Below are positions 12,156 to 23,240 of a DNA stretch of 64,000 nucleotides, piece by piece. The notes below the pieces were generated by a model. The model worked only from the letters and a program-made list of their open reading frames with translations, did not search any database and was not told the origin of the DNA. Position 1 is the stretch's first letter; every line of letters starts with the position of its first letter. The stretch spans positions 1,760,769 to 1,824,768 of the forward strand of contig CM059624.1 in assembly GCA_030435675.1 (NCBI GenBank), read 5' to 3'. This DNA is from Steinernema hermaphroditum. Taxonomy: Eukaryota; Nematoda; Chromadorea; Rhabditida; Steinernematidae. The translations under genes and the position numbers were made by a program.

Positions 12156-12797
12156 CTATTTCCTACTGTATATGATTGCTCCAAGAGGAAGTGTAAGTGT
12201 AAGTGTCCTCCTAGCCATAACTGATTGCAGCTCCTCCGCACAGTATGCACGGCATCCGAACATATGAACATCTCTCAATCGGTCGAATCTCAACTGTTTC
12301 CGAAAAAATTCTTCGTACAGCTCATTGTCTCCAGTGTTCCAGAACATTATGAAACTGAAGCTGGTGTCCATCAAAAGTCTCAAACATTCGAGCAGCGCCT
12401 TCTCATCGGAATCTTTTTTCTTGTTCATTGAGAGACAAATTTCCGACTGATTTAAGAAATGCCTCGCGAAATCCACGATTTTTAAAAGCTCTTCGTTGGT
12501 GGCTGTATGTAGTGGCACCGAACCGATGAAGTTCAAGAAAGAGATGCGTGAAAAACGTAAATATTTACTGGGGGCTTTCAGGAGTTGTTCCGAATTGTAT
12601 TCATTTCTTCTCTGAGAGTCTTTGATCTGATAATACCACACACCATCAATTCGCCATATACGCAATAAACAGTTCAGTCGATTGGCCTTGTGGTCCTCCA
12701 AAGCGGCGCCCCAAACACCCGAAAATCTTCCGTCTTCGGGAAAACTACACAGGGTAGCAGCAGTAGCTTCGCAAAAGACGAACGGCACGGAGTCCAT
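12156..12797 (-). CDS. MD-VP family protein, copy A (intronless)
   Basis: Predicted 213-aa intronless protein beginning MDSVPFVFCEAT; the frame stays open upstream to 12887. It belongs to a family present five times in this window, defined by an N-terminal MD-VP-F motif, a GVWG(A/K)A(L/F)EDH(K/R)(A/T)NRL block near residues 25-40, and a (K)FDRLR block near the C-terminus. I do not know its function. The N-terminus is reminiscent of the F-box-like expansions of nematodes, whose members usually act as adaptors, but no clear F-box can be claimed. The upstream 400 bp is shared with the copies at 13430 and 30260 and includes a hAT-like repeat and the motif CACGTAATGAACA. Confidence 0.6.
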   Translation of the reverse strand: MDSVPFVFCEATAATLCSFPEDGRFSGVWGAALEDHKANRLNCLLRIWRIDGVWYYQIKDSQRRNEYNSEQLLKAPSKYLRFSRISFLNFIGSVPLHTATNEELLKIVDFARHFLNQSEICLSMNKKKDSDEKALLECLRLLMDTSFSFIMFWNTGDNELYEEFFRKQLRFDRLRDVHMFGCRAYCAEELQSVMARRTLTLTLPLGAIIYSRK

Positions 12798-12914
12798 CGG
12801 AAGTTGATGATCAACAGCGACTCCGTGTGTTGTGGACAACAATTGTGTAAATAATGTGCGATTGACACCATGGAAGGAACATTGCAAGAGTTCACAGCTC
12901 CATGTCCCGCAGCG

Positions 12915-13085
12915 CCTCGCCGGGGAGCGGTAACAAACGGTGAGAGAAAATCGGATGGGGGCGAGGCAAAGGGTATCTGATCTTCTCTCGATGGTTTTAC
13001 GCTCTCTTTCGCCTCTTTCTTGTCGCGATTCTTTACTCTGTACAGAGACGCCAACTGTGCTGGAGTCAGCTCGGATTGCGAAAAC
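12915..13085. repeat. Degenerate relative of the hAT MITE at 46078
   Basis: On the minus strand it shares TTCGCAATCCGAGCTGA and, separately, ATCCGATTTTCTCTC plus TACCGCTCCCC with the element at 46078-46455. The terminal repeats are eroded. It lies immediately upstream of MD-VP copy A. Confidence 0.55.
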
Positions 13086-13429
13086 TCACTGAATCAGAAT
13101 CTCTGGTTCTGTATCATTTGACATTCATTTCATTTCTTCTGAATGTAAACGGCCAATTTTCTGCTAGATTTTTCTTCTCTTCTAAGTGTTCATTACGTGC
13201 TCATTTCAGACTCGATTAGGATGAGTGCTCTAAATTTCTAACTCTAAGTAGGATGAGTGCTCAAAGCCATAAAATTTATATAAGGACGGATCGTATAGTT
13301 ATAAGCAACTCTTATAGTCAAAGCCATCTCCCAGTTTGAATCAAAGTACGCACAGAACATCGCCACTCCCCAAAAGCTGCCTAGCTTCCGAAGAAGCTCT
13401 TCGTTCCTTCATGGCTAGCCAAATAGCTC

Positions 13430-13645
13430 TTAACATGTGGAAGTAGCGTTTCGGAAAGAAGCATGCCCTTCAATCTCGTAAGACCATTGGCCATCATATC
13501 GCAATGCATACAATAAACAGTTCAGTCGATTGGCTTTGTGGTCCTCAAAAGCGGCGCCCCAAACACCCGAAAATCTTCCGGCTTCGGGAAAACTACACAG
13601 GGTGGCAGCAGTAGCTTCGCAAAAGACGAACGGCACGAAGTCCAT
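13430..13645 (-). pseudogene. Truncated MD-VP gene, copy B
   Basis: It starts MDFVPFVFCEATAATL, nearly identical to copy A through the EDHKANRLNCLL block, then runs into a stop after 71 residues (family length about 212). The nucleotide match covers the first 130 bases and the upstream leader (GTGTCAATCGCACATTA). A short GAAGCTCTTCGTTCC piece near 13390 may be a remnant of the missing middle, which would mean an internal deletion. Confidence 0.7.
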
Positions 13646-16600
13646 CGGAAGTTGATGATCAACAGTGACTCCGTGTGTGTTGTGGACAACAGAAGAAGTA
13701 ATGTGCGATTGACACCATGACGAATATTGCAAGAATTCACACCTGATCAAAAAACCGAACGCTGATCAAAACGAGTTGGGTACAGGGCTATGCGAAACTC
13801 GAAATCGAGAATCAAAATCAGAGGCTAACAATGCCTTCTTTCATCTTGGTGCAACAGAGGAATCCATTGCTGTAACGCTCCTCGTGGTTAAGCAAACGAT
13901 TCTTTCAAAGGCGACCGTCCTCGCGGCTAGGTGAGGTGACTGTTCTGGCTTCTAATGGCTTCCAGCGGCAGTGCCTGGACTTGACGAAAGACAAGGCCAG
14001 ATGAAGGAAACCGAAGCTGTTGTTGTGCCGGCATCAACATCTTCCGATACCCGAGACTCGAAGCTATGACGCCTAGGAGAAAAGCAGAGCGACAATGAGG
14101 TCCTACACAATCGAAAATGTTCATTACGTGATGGACGGACTCACAGTAATTCGGATTTCGGATTCGATTAGGCTCTCAGCACTCCTAAGCCTTCAAATTT
14201 ATACAACTGATCTCTCTGAGACTTTGAGAACATTTTAACGGTCCCGATTTCTTATTCCACGTGGAATGCCAGAGCAATGCCAACTCTACAAAACAGCAAA
14301 ACACACTTTGGTGCCAAATTTATACAACTGATCTCTCCGAGCCTTTGATCACTGTGATCAGATCATTTCGATTTCATGGGACGAGTTGAATCAGAAGAGC
14401 TGTGCGACATTCGGCAACACCTCCAAAAAACCGTTGGAAACCGGAGCTCCATATCGACGCAGAGTGTGGTCTAATTTGTTCCACCTGAAATCGGGCTACG
14501 CATTACTGCTCACTGCAGCATTTGGAGGAAATATGCACTTGTCAGTGGGAAAGTGTGTAAAATGATTTGAACCATGCTGCTCCCTTCGAAGTGCAATCGT
14601 ATCCCACTGGGCAACTTAACGTCTAACCATTTTGGGGAGCATACAAGGCATATTACACCATTGTTTTTTGCTATGAGACCATCGCAACACAGCCCGCAAG
14701 TCGAGTAAATGACCTTCGATAAATCGCATTCATTGCCACTTTTTAGGATAACACGAGCTAGGGCGACTCCCTTGCCGGGACGATGTCATCGAAATCGATC
14801 ATCCCTCTTGCAGGCAAACTCTTTCTTTGACCTTTGTGGGCAGTTTCCGCCCATAAACAAAGAACTTCGCCCTCCGCACTCCATCCATCACTGTTCGAAA
14901 CTCGAAAGGGCAACCGGTTCAAGTGCGTGACGTAACGAGAGCGTTATTGTAAACTCGCACCACTTAACCGAGCACACAAGGTTAAACCGATCGGGTCGGG
15001 TGGACCGGGTGCCCGCGATAAAAAAAAGTGGTGTGATAGCTGCAAATTTAATGGGTTTTTGCGGGTTCGAACAGAGCCCGGGGGCGACGTTGATCGGTAA
15101 TCGCGGAAAAGCATTGGGTGTCTAGTTTAATGTTCTAGAAAAATCGGAGAAATGGGCGGAGCAGATGATGTTATTGAGAGAGCTTGAATCCTGTATAATG
15201 CAGTGGCAAGAGCTGCGCAGTGCGGTATACCGAAGCTACAATTACGTCATAGTGAAAGATGTTTGCCTGCCGGATAGAACGGATCGGCTAGTTGTTTAGC
15301 CGATGAACATTGCTGGTCACAGTGCATGATCGCGGCATAGTATTATCGATATTTAAGCCATCCTATGTCCAGTTTGACCGGCCGTACTGTTGTCTTTTAT
15401 GAAAGAAATGATCGAAAAGTTTTCGATAACATTCTTATTGTGAGAATGGAATGGCGAAAAGAAAAATTGATCTACTCTTTACATTCAAAATATTGTGACT
15501 TCTTAGATGAGAGAGGCGTTGGTAATGTACGGACAATGGTAGGCTAACATTTCTCCCGCACACGTCATCCCAGTTACTTGCCTCGCGAACCAATTCAAGT
15601 AGGCATCACTCAGGGATCGCCTTATATACAAGAGATACTTGCTACTGTTCCAGAAAAGACGATCAGAGCCAAAACACATAGATCCCACTTTCTCAGGTCT
15701 GCCCGCCTGCGTTCTCTTCCAGCATACCTTTGCGATATCTAACAAGGGACCGTTCCCTCGTAAGGAGGCGCCAAACACTGTTAGCATTCATAACTGAAAT
15801 TGGGAAATTGAGTACGACGAAAGAAACAAATTTAAATATGGTGGAGAAGCGAAAAGAAAAAAAATGTGAGTCGGAAGTGGAGTCGACCCCAAAAAGGTCG
15901 ATCAAGGTACTGCCCAGATCGACCACACACCCAATTACTCTATTAATTGGCGAAATTGACTATATTTATTCGCATCTAACTTTGGAAGGGTGGTTACATG
16001 ACCTGGTATGTTTATGAGCAGGTGCCCTTTTGGGGTTGAAATTCACTAATGAACGCTTATATGCAGACTAATTTGCAGATCGATCCGAGCAGGACCCTTC
16101 GGAAGGTTCCCTTGTAAGTTGAAGGACGTGATGCCATCAGTGTTTGCACGGTTTCCGCATGTAAGGAATACGAAGATGTCTACAGCGCTGTATGAAATTG
16201 TCCAACTTGTCCAAAGGAGACCACAACTTGTCAATCGACTATGCATATTTGATCATCCTCTTCCTGCAAAAGGTATCATATTGACAACAGGTTTTTGCTC
16301 TGCTTCATGGTTAAAAAGTGACGCTATACGGAAGAGCATGAGCAACGAGTTTTTGCCGTTCCGTGGTGGTGATGAACGCGGAAGCTAAAGAAATGACAAA
16401 TTGGTCACCGTTTGTAGCCTAGAGTTGCCTCTTCATGTGATTACTACGGGCGGCGATGGTTTGTGGTCGATCAGGCATGTCGCTCCGGAAACCACTACGG
16501 AAATCGCTCGTGGACCAACCAGAAAAAAATTCAGATGACTGGCTAGTTGTAGCGTGCCTAGAGTGTCCATGAGCCGCTCATTTAATACTCTGCATAAGGT

Positions 16601-19518
16601 GTCGAATCCAGTTGATTTCAATGTCGAAGGCTCGATCATTTTCTCAATTGCTCGTCCTTGTCACGTCACGAAACTGAATCGTCTTGTACCTCGCAAAGTT
16701 ACTTTTACTTTCGAGAAATCCGAGTCCAGCGATTGCAATCGCCTTGGCAACACGAGTCCAAGTTCGAGTCCGTTTCAGAGTCCCATTTAGGAGTCGCAGC
16801 CCGTGTCCGAGTCTCGCAATCTGGAACTCCGACTAGGGGCCCGGATTGATTTAGCAACAAATGGCTCATTTCACCTTACACGCTAACAGAATGAACCAAC
16901 GGCATACTTTCGTTCGGACAAGTAGCCCGCCCATGGGAAAAGGAGTTATTCAAAGTAGCCTTTGCACAATGCGCTAACCGGTTCTTTTTATGAGGAAAAA
17001 AGCAAATCGGCGTTGCGAAATGAGCTGCAATTAAACACGGCTTCTTATAGCCAGTAACAAGGAAATCTCGAAAAGAGGCACCCGCCGATTCCAAAACAGC
17101 ATGGAAAAATGTATCGAATTTACGAATTTACGAATTTATTGCGATATTTGACATATTACATGTTGTCGCACCCCATATTTATCCAACGCCCTCTAGCTTC
17201 TTGACGCGCACGGTGCCTCCATCTTTTGCTGCCCAGTGTCTTCGTTAAGTTCGTTAAGCCAGAAAAATGTATCACTATTTTGAAAGGATCTTTGATGTAG
17301 TGATTTCTTGAATATAATGAAAGACTTATTGCCGCATTTCAGTAACGTAGCTAGGAGGAGATTGTTTTAGTCCAGGTTGTAACCGGTTTGTCCGCCTCTA
17401 AATGACAGTTCTGAAAGCGTACGGTGAAAGGTGCTGGAAAGTGAATGGCGTGATGAATCGTAGCACTTTCAAATGATCTTAATCTTTCAGATTGGACTCC
17501 TAGATATGTCCATGTTTGTGCTTGCTTAGCAAAGAAAAACAGGGAACCTGCAATTGAATGACCTTAAGCACACTTCCAGTTTTTTATTTATGACCAGTTT
17601 TTTTTTCGCAGCACTAATAAGCCGAACTTCGGGGACCTTTATCCTCGACTATGACTTCACCAGAGATGCCGACGAGTCCGAAAAAGAGTTCGGACTCGGA
17701 CTCGGTTTTCTGGGGACCGAATTCTTCAACACTGACTTCTACCTGTACTTTCAATATTGCCACCAGAGATATGGACGAGTCCGGACTCGATGGGTTTTTC
17801 GGCATTGAATCCAGACGAGCTCGATCGGCATCACTGATTGTCACAAAGACGCTTGCACAAATCAACAGCGCAGAAATGGGCAGGCAGGTTGAGTGGTTTA
17901 AACTGCACAGTTCGAGAAAAACGAGGAAGGTGGTGGAAAATTTGGTCTTTCGGACTGCTCTTGAAGGCTGTATGGGCGACGGGCAGATTGTGGAAACGTG
18001 CAGTTTAATGGTTTCGCTTTGTTTAAAGTGCAAACATTTGAATTGCTTTCGATGTGATTTAGAACTCAAAATGAACATAACCTTACGAAGGAAATGTTCC
18101 AGGTGACACGGGCCCGTCGGTAGTGATTTGATGGAGGGTGAACTCGTAAAACAAAAACAGGGACAGGACACAGTATGTAGCAACTCAAGTCAGATCATTT
18201 CCCATTATTTCAAATCCAGTCTTACAGGGTTTTTGGGTAAAAGGAGCAAAATATAGAAGTTTAATCATGATACTATGTGGGTCCCGCCCCGACATTCCTG
18301 ATCGAGCATAAACACTTCGTGTTTTGTGGCACTATTTCAGAAGGACAGTCAAGTGTGTGTTAGACAAGTGTGTTTTCTTCATCCACTCCACAACGCCTCA
18401 TCCCACAACGATGAGGTCTTGAAGCCTTGAGTCTCACAGTGCTGACCCCGACTACTTGGAGAGGTTAGCTTATGAGCTCCAGAGAAAAGCATGGACATCA
18501 CGGAATGAACTTTGTCTCCGTTCTAATCACTCAATAAACAGACAAACAGCCAACACACATTATTTCATGATCAGCCTTACACACATTTTAAGCAAAAGTA
18601 TAATCATGGTGACATGAGGGTCCCAGCACGACACCGCTTCGTATCTGTTTAAAAAGGGTAGCCTGATCCTAGGCAAGTGAGTTTATGTGCGTTCGACTTC
18701 CCTTCATCTACTCCATCAAGCCTCATAGCGATTGGTGTGTATCATATAGAGAAGTTGGCTTATAGGCTCCAAAGAAAGGCATCGACAAAATGAATAAAAT
18801 AACGAAAAGGCACACAATATAGCCGCTTTGGCTGGAATTTGGTATATGCATGTATAAAAATGAGTAAAACCCTAACTATATTGTGGTTGAAACTGACTAT
18901 ATGATGGATTAGCTTCTTTCTAGAAACAGGCTATATGACTAGAAACCAGAGGGTCCTCTTAATCATACGGTACATCAAGTGATGGAAGCCTGATCTTACG
19001 CTTGGCTGAAATGCGTCAGTTTGACTCGTCGAGAATCCCTAATTTGCAACATCGGCGAATGGCTGTAAAACGTAAAAATGCAACCAGTTCTGCGATTCTC
19101 CTGGAATTCCTACCCAGACGCCACTTACACGCTTGACTGATTAGCAATTCCACAATTCTCGCCCCGCTCGCTTTTGTGCTCTCGCGCGCGCTGTGCACTC
19201 CGCGCACTTAGTTTGCACGTTTTTCGCCCTTGATAAATCGGCGGCGTTTGGCGAAGACGCGTAGCGCCGTCGCCGCCGCCGTGGCATTGAAACAAACCGT
19301 CATTCATCTCGTTTCTCGAACGAACCGGTTCGAGAAGAAAGCGATAGCCGAAAAAGAGGCTAACCTTTTGACTTCCGCCGGGAGGCGCGTCGCCCCAAGG
19401 GGCGTCGCTAATTGATTAATGCTCCGAGCCGAGGTGACCTTGCCGGAAAGTCGCAATTCACGCACGCTTATAAGGACCCCAATCGAGGGGGGATCTTCAT
19501 TCGTGCAAGCGACTCAAC
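13646..19518. other. Gene-poor, repeat-rich stretch
   Basis: Nearly 6 kb without a recognisable gene. Open frames near 15503-15926, 16119-16388 and 17614-18183 lack known motifs and convincing splice partners. Much of it is made of repeats: GAGTCC/GGACTC-rich blocks at 16730-16840 and 17660-17830, a tandem duplication at 18220-18800, and another copy of the MD-VP upstream motif at 14118-14130. The last 60 bases (CTTATAAGGAC at 19467) look like the core promoter of the proline-rich gene. Confidence 0.5.
18220..18800. repeat. Imperfect tandem duplication
   Basis: Two units, about 18220-18500 and 18585-18790, repeat the same order of phrases: AGTATAATCATG or TTTAATCATG, GGGTCCC.GC.CGACA, CAAGTG.GT, CTTCATC.ACTCCA, GAG.TTGGCTTAT.GCTCC. 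The GGTCCCGCC.CGACAT phrase also appears near 27540 and 49633, so the unit is a dispersed repeat. Confidence 0.6.
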
Positions 19519-20544
19519 ATGCGCGCTGCTGTTCTGGTTGCCCTGGTGGCCTTCGTGCCTACCGTCTCCTCCTTCTTCCTGCCCGTCGGTGGTGGATGCT
19601 GTGGAGCTGCGTAAGTTTTTGATTTTTGGTGGGGTTTAAGGAGTACGGTAAGACTTGGAAAGGACAAAGCTGTACCTTTAGAGGATCGGGTGGTAAATCT
19701 CATTTCGATGACCACAAATCGTGACTAGCCAAAAGCTTAGGGCCATGGATACGATAGGATTAGGGTTGCCTGATGAGCTACAGTATGGGATCCTTTGAAG
19801 CATTTACCATTAGGAGGGCAGCTATAGACAAACTGAACCTCAGGCTTGAAGCTAAGGAACCCAAACGGCTTCAAACACTAAGGATGCACATAGCTGATCA
19901 GACTTTTAAAGGGTCAGAGACCACATTATAGCATCAAACATAATCCCTGGTTGGGTTGACCCTTACACATGAACATGAATCAGATCAAACCGCTTATATA
20001 AACCTCAACTAATTACCTCCATTTCAGCCCCGCCCTGGCTTTCCCTCCCCTCCCCACTCTTCCTCCCCTTCCCCCTCTCCAGCTTCCTCAGCTGCCCAAC
20101 CTCTTCGCCCCTCCCGCTCCTCCCTGCGGATGCGGTGGCTGCGGAAACCCCTGTGCCGCTCCTCCCCCGCCCCCTCCCCCGGCCTGCGGAGGCGGATGCG
20201 GTGCTCCTCCCCCTCCTCCCCCGGCCTACCAGGCCCCTCCCCCGCCTCCTCCCCCGGCCTACCACCCTGAGCCGGCCGCCTACGTGCAGCCCCCTCCTCC
20301 TCCTCCCCCGGCCTACCACCCCGAGCCGGCCCCGTACGCCCAGCCTCCTCAGGCCCCCCAGGAGTACGTACCCGCCCAGGCTCCTCCTCAGCCTGCTCCT
20401 CAGCCTGAGCCTGTCTACAACGCTCCCGTCGCGCAGGTGCACCAGGAACAGTACGCCGCCCCGCCTCCTCCTCCTCCCCAGCAGGGAGGATACGTCACCG
20501 CCGGCAACGGTGTCAACCAGGCCGAAGGCTTCAAGAAGTTCTAA
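19519..20544 (+). CDS. Proline-rich secreted protein with CGCGG cluster
   Basis: Predicted 202-aa protein from exons 19519-19610 and 20028-20544 (donor GTAAGT, acceptor ATTTCAG, phase 2). A signal peptide (MRAAVLVALVAFVPTVSS) precedes a small Cys cluster (GGGCC), a Pro-Leu segment, then GCGGCG and CGGGCG Cys-Gly clusters separated by runs of six to seven prolines. Repeats of PPPPPAYHPEPA and a Gln-rich tail follow, ending EGFKKF. This composition fits a structural extracellular or cuticle-associated protein. A TATAA at 19469 and an AATAAA near 20638 frame the gene. The repetitive region has much higher GC than its surroundings because of CCC/CCT proline codons. No named family is recognised; the ground-like domain that often follows such repeats in nematodes is not present. 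Confidence 0.75.
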
Positions 20545-21160
20545 GAGTTCTCAGGAGTAATAATGTGTCTCCACGTGTTGCACGAATCTGAATCTCTATC
20601 TCACTGCCATTTAAACTCTCGTTTTCTTTGCGATACCAATAAATAGAATCACATACTATAGAGTTCTTTGAGGGTTTCTTCACAAGGCATCGAATCAAGA
20701 AAATCCATTATTCGGTGGTTGTCGCGTAATTTCAGATATGCATATGTTGCTCAGAATTCAATGTGCGACGCAATTAGCGATAATGACACTATGAGGCTTT
20801 GGGTAGGGCTCTCTCCACCATTATTTGGAGTTGCACATGCAACTCTATACTATGCTAGCTGCCAGCCGCGCCTTTCCTTTATTGACCGTCCTCTGTGCTT
20901 CTGCGTTTTCGGGTGTCTTTTTTATGTGAATGCTGTTACATATTCTGCTTAAAGGAACCAACTCCAGGAACAGTTCGTGATTTTGAATCTCTGCATTCTC
21001 CACATTCGATTGTTTTGCCCCCTACAGATAAGCGGAGAACCAACAGGTCAGTTGGTTGCGTTCGCGATTAACCTCTTGAACCAAACCAATTGAAAATCCT
21101 CCGCCTTACTGCCACTGTGTCTCTGGGAATGCTAGGTCTTGCGTTTTTTTTTCACAGCTT
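20545..21160. other. 3' region of the proline-rich gene and spacer
   Basis: Contains the poly(A) signal AATAAA near 20638. I see no other gene. Confidence 0.4.
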
Positions 21161-21865
21161 TTAAAGGGACCCGGTCATGGATAAAAAAAGTTTTTTAAAG
21201 CTTCTGAAAACTTGTGTACCCCTATTTTCGGGCTCGCTGAACACGATGGTGAAGTCGGTTTCCCAAAAATCCCAGTAGCTTCCAAGAAACAGACCTTAGG
21301 ATCAAAAATGTGTTTTACCATCGGTCCCGACACGATCTATCCAGCGTGGCACGAGTTGTGCACTACTTTGATTATTTTTGACCGAAATAGGTGACGACCA
21401 GGTCCGCGCTTGGGAACATTTTGCTCAGCAGCTTCTGGCGCGTCGGATGAGCCCAGACCCGCTCCGATTGGATAAGTGCGTAGAAAACGCGGGAACTACG
21501 GTCGTGCCCGTCATGGTAGTCGTCTCGGGACCGGCAGGCCGAGAATTTGACAGTAAAACTGTGTGGATCCTAAGGTCTGTTTCTTGAAAACTACTGGGGT
21601 TTTTGGGAATCTGATTTCCATGATGATGTTGGGCATCCTCTAAAAGACGGGATTAAAAGGTTTTCGGGACGAACCGCGAACTCTGCCTTGCGCTTCAAGT
21701 CAAAGTTTGCACGACATTTTTTGTATATTTTTTGCTATTTCTCGGAAACAATCATGTTTTCCGAGAAACCGACTTCACCGTCGTGTTCAGCGACCTCCAA
21801 AACAAGGGTACACAAATTTTCAGAAGATTTGAAGAACTTTTTTATTCATGACCAGGTCCCTTTAA
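21161..21865. mobile_element. Non-autonomous transposon with ~120-bp terminal inverted repeats
   Basis: The left end TTAAAGGGACCCGGTCATG and the right end CATGACCAGGTCCCTTTAA are inverted. The arms remain alignable for more than 100 bases (AAAACTTGTGTACCC, CGCTGAACACGA.GGTGAAGTCGG). An inner palindrome (CCTTAGGATC..CCTAAGGTCTG) is nested inside. A TTAA is shared at both edges, so the target duplication is TTAA (piggyBac-like) or TA (Tc1/mariner-like). No transposase frame is present. Confidence 0.8.
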
Positions 21866-22119
21866 GTCATTTTTAAGGCTCTTTTGTAAGATCCAATCTT
21901 GCGGTCCACTCAGCTACTGGCCCTTTGTTCCAAAAAGGCGCGAATATGCGCGCAGATTATACATAGCCAAGGCAGCATGCGAATTTGGGTTTGAACCCTA
22001 AAGGCCCGGAGCCAAATTCAAGAGCTCTCTTCATCCTCTGTACATACAAATAGATCTGTTAACAAGCAGACTAATAGGTTAATTGGCCGAGGCAAGAAAA
22101 ACTAACAGCCAAAATAAGT

Positions 22120-22210
22120 TAGAGGGACCCGGTCATGCAGGGAAATAAGTTCTGGAAATTTGTGTGCTCGTGTTAAAGGTCGCTGAAAACGATGGTCCCA
22201 TACAGTTCTG
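22120..22210. mobile_element. Truncated copy of the 21161 element
   Basis: AGGGACCCGGTCATGCAGGG followed by AAATTTGTGTGC and GGTCGCTGAAAACGATGG matches the left arm of the element at 21161-21865. The copy stops after about 90 bases. Confidence 0.7.
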
Positions 22211-22673
22211 TGTAGTGCGGCGAGCAGTGCTCTTTTAGGCCTTAGATTGAAAGGAACATCGAGCTTCGCGCATGAAGTTGAACTAACGTTGGCACAACAA
22301 GGTTCATTTTCCAGAAGAATTGAAATGGCCGACGACGTCAGTGATTTTTTCATTTCGAATGATGTAAATATGGCAGCCGTAATTTGGCTTTTTCGTCTAC
22401 TTGACTCTTTTGGATCTGGCTCTTGAGTCTGTGGCTCAAAGTTTTTCTAATTTTTTAATGTTTTTTGATCCAAGTTAGCAAAAAAAAACAAATCGCTTGA
22501 TTCATTCCATTGATTGAGATGAATCACCCTAGTTAGGCTCAAGGAACAAGCCTACAGAATGCAGTGTTATATTGATTTTTGTGTCCAGGCTTGGCTAGCA
22601 GGTTGGCTTGGTCTCCGGTCGATACGTAGTATTTTCGCAATTAATTTATTATCTCTGTACAAATCACAGTTTC

Positions 22674-23092
22674 TTAGAACTTCGAATTCGCAGCGACCGT
22701 CGCAAGAGACGGCTGCAGGAACGTGGCCAAGGCGGCCAGCTTGGCTTTGACCATTCCAAGCGGGACATTATTGGTCGCTTTCAAGGCGAGAAGCATTCCA
22801 GATACCCTCATCACGGCGATCGTTCCAGCCTCGCATTGAATAATCGTGTGGATGAGGTCTTCCTTCCCTAAAAACCGACCGTACAAAGACATGAAATTCT
22901 GCACTTACCCTGTCTTTCGAAGGTGTCCCAAATATTAGAAATCAGCGCAGCATTAACATCGGCACTGCTCTTGTTTTCGTTGACTCCACTGTAGGCGAGA
23001 AGCGCTCCTTCTTTGTTGAACAACATGGCGCATGTCACATCGCCAGTGTTCACCTCGTGGAGAACGTTGGTCAGAACCTTCGGCTTCAACAT
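22674..23092 (-). CDS. lmtr-2: Ragulator subunit LAMTOR2 (p14/ROBLD3)
   Basis: Predicted 125-aa roadblock/LC7-fold protein. With LAMTOR3 it anchors MAPK/mTORC1 signalling on late endosomes and lysosomes. Exons 23092-22909 and 22867-22674 join in phase over a 41-nt intron. The sequence covers the whole family: MLKPKVLTNVLHEVNT, GALLAYSG, NAALISNIWDTFE, then EDLIHTIIQCEAG, VMRVSGMLLALKA and the C-terminal LAALATFLQPSL helix. Length matches the family. The ATG follows a CTTTTAG acceptor by nine bases, 148 bp downstream of the RPB9 stop on the same strand, which is the layout of a downstream operon gene. Confidence 0.93.
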
Positions 23093-23240
23093 TATACGAC
23101 CTAAAAGCTACAGTTACACAGTGATATTCAACATCAAGGGATCCATATATAAATCGAATGAACGATAGACCAAAGGCCACACTCAGCGAATTGAGACCAT
23201 TATTTACTTATCACCAGTGACACACAACAAATATGAGGAA
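23093..23240 (-). promoter_or_regulatory. Intercistronic region of the RPB9-LAMTOR2 pair with trans-splice acceptor
   Basis: 148 bp lie between the RPB9 stop and the LAMTOR2 start. On the minus strand a pyrimidine-rich GTAGCTTTTAG ends nine bases before the LAMTOR2 ATG. The spacing and acceptor fit an SL2-type operon junction. No clear AATAAA is seen, only a weak AAATAATGG. Confidence 0.6.

Noticed and set aside
15040..15085. T-arm-like GCGGGTTCGAACAGAGCCCG
   Set aside because: No acceptor stem, D arm or anticodon arm around it; not a tRNA gene.
17614..18183. Overlapping long frames on both strands (189 and 151 codons)
   Set aside because: They lie in GAGTCC/GGACTC-rich repeat sequence that keeps both strands open; no domain, signal peptide with a start, or splice context.
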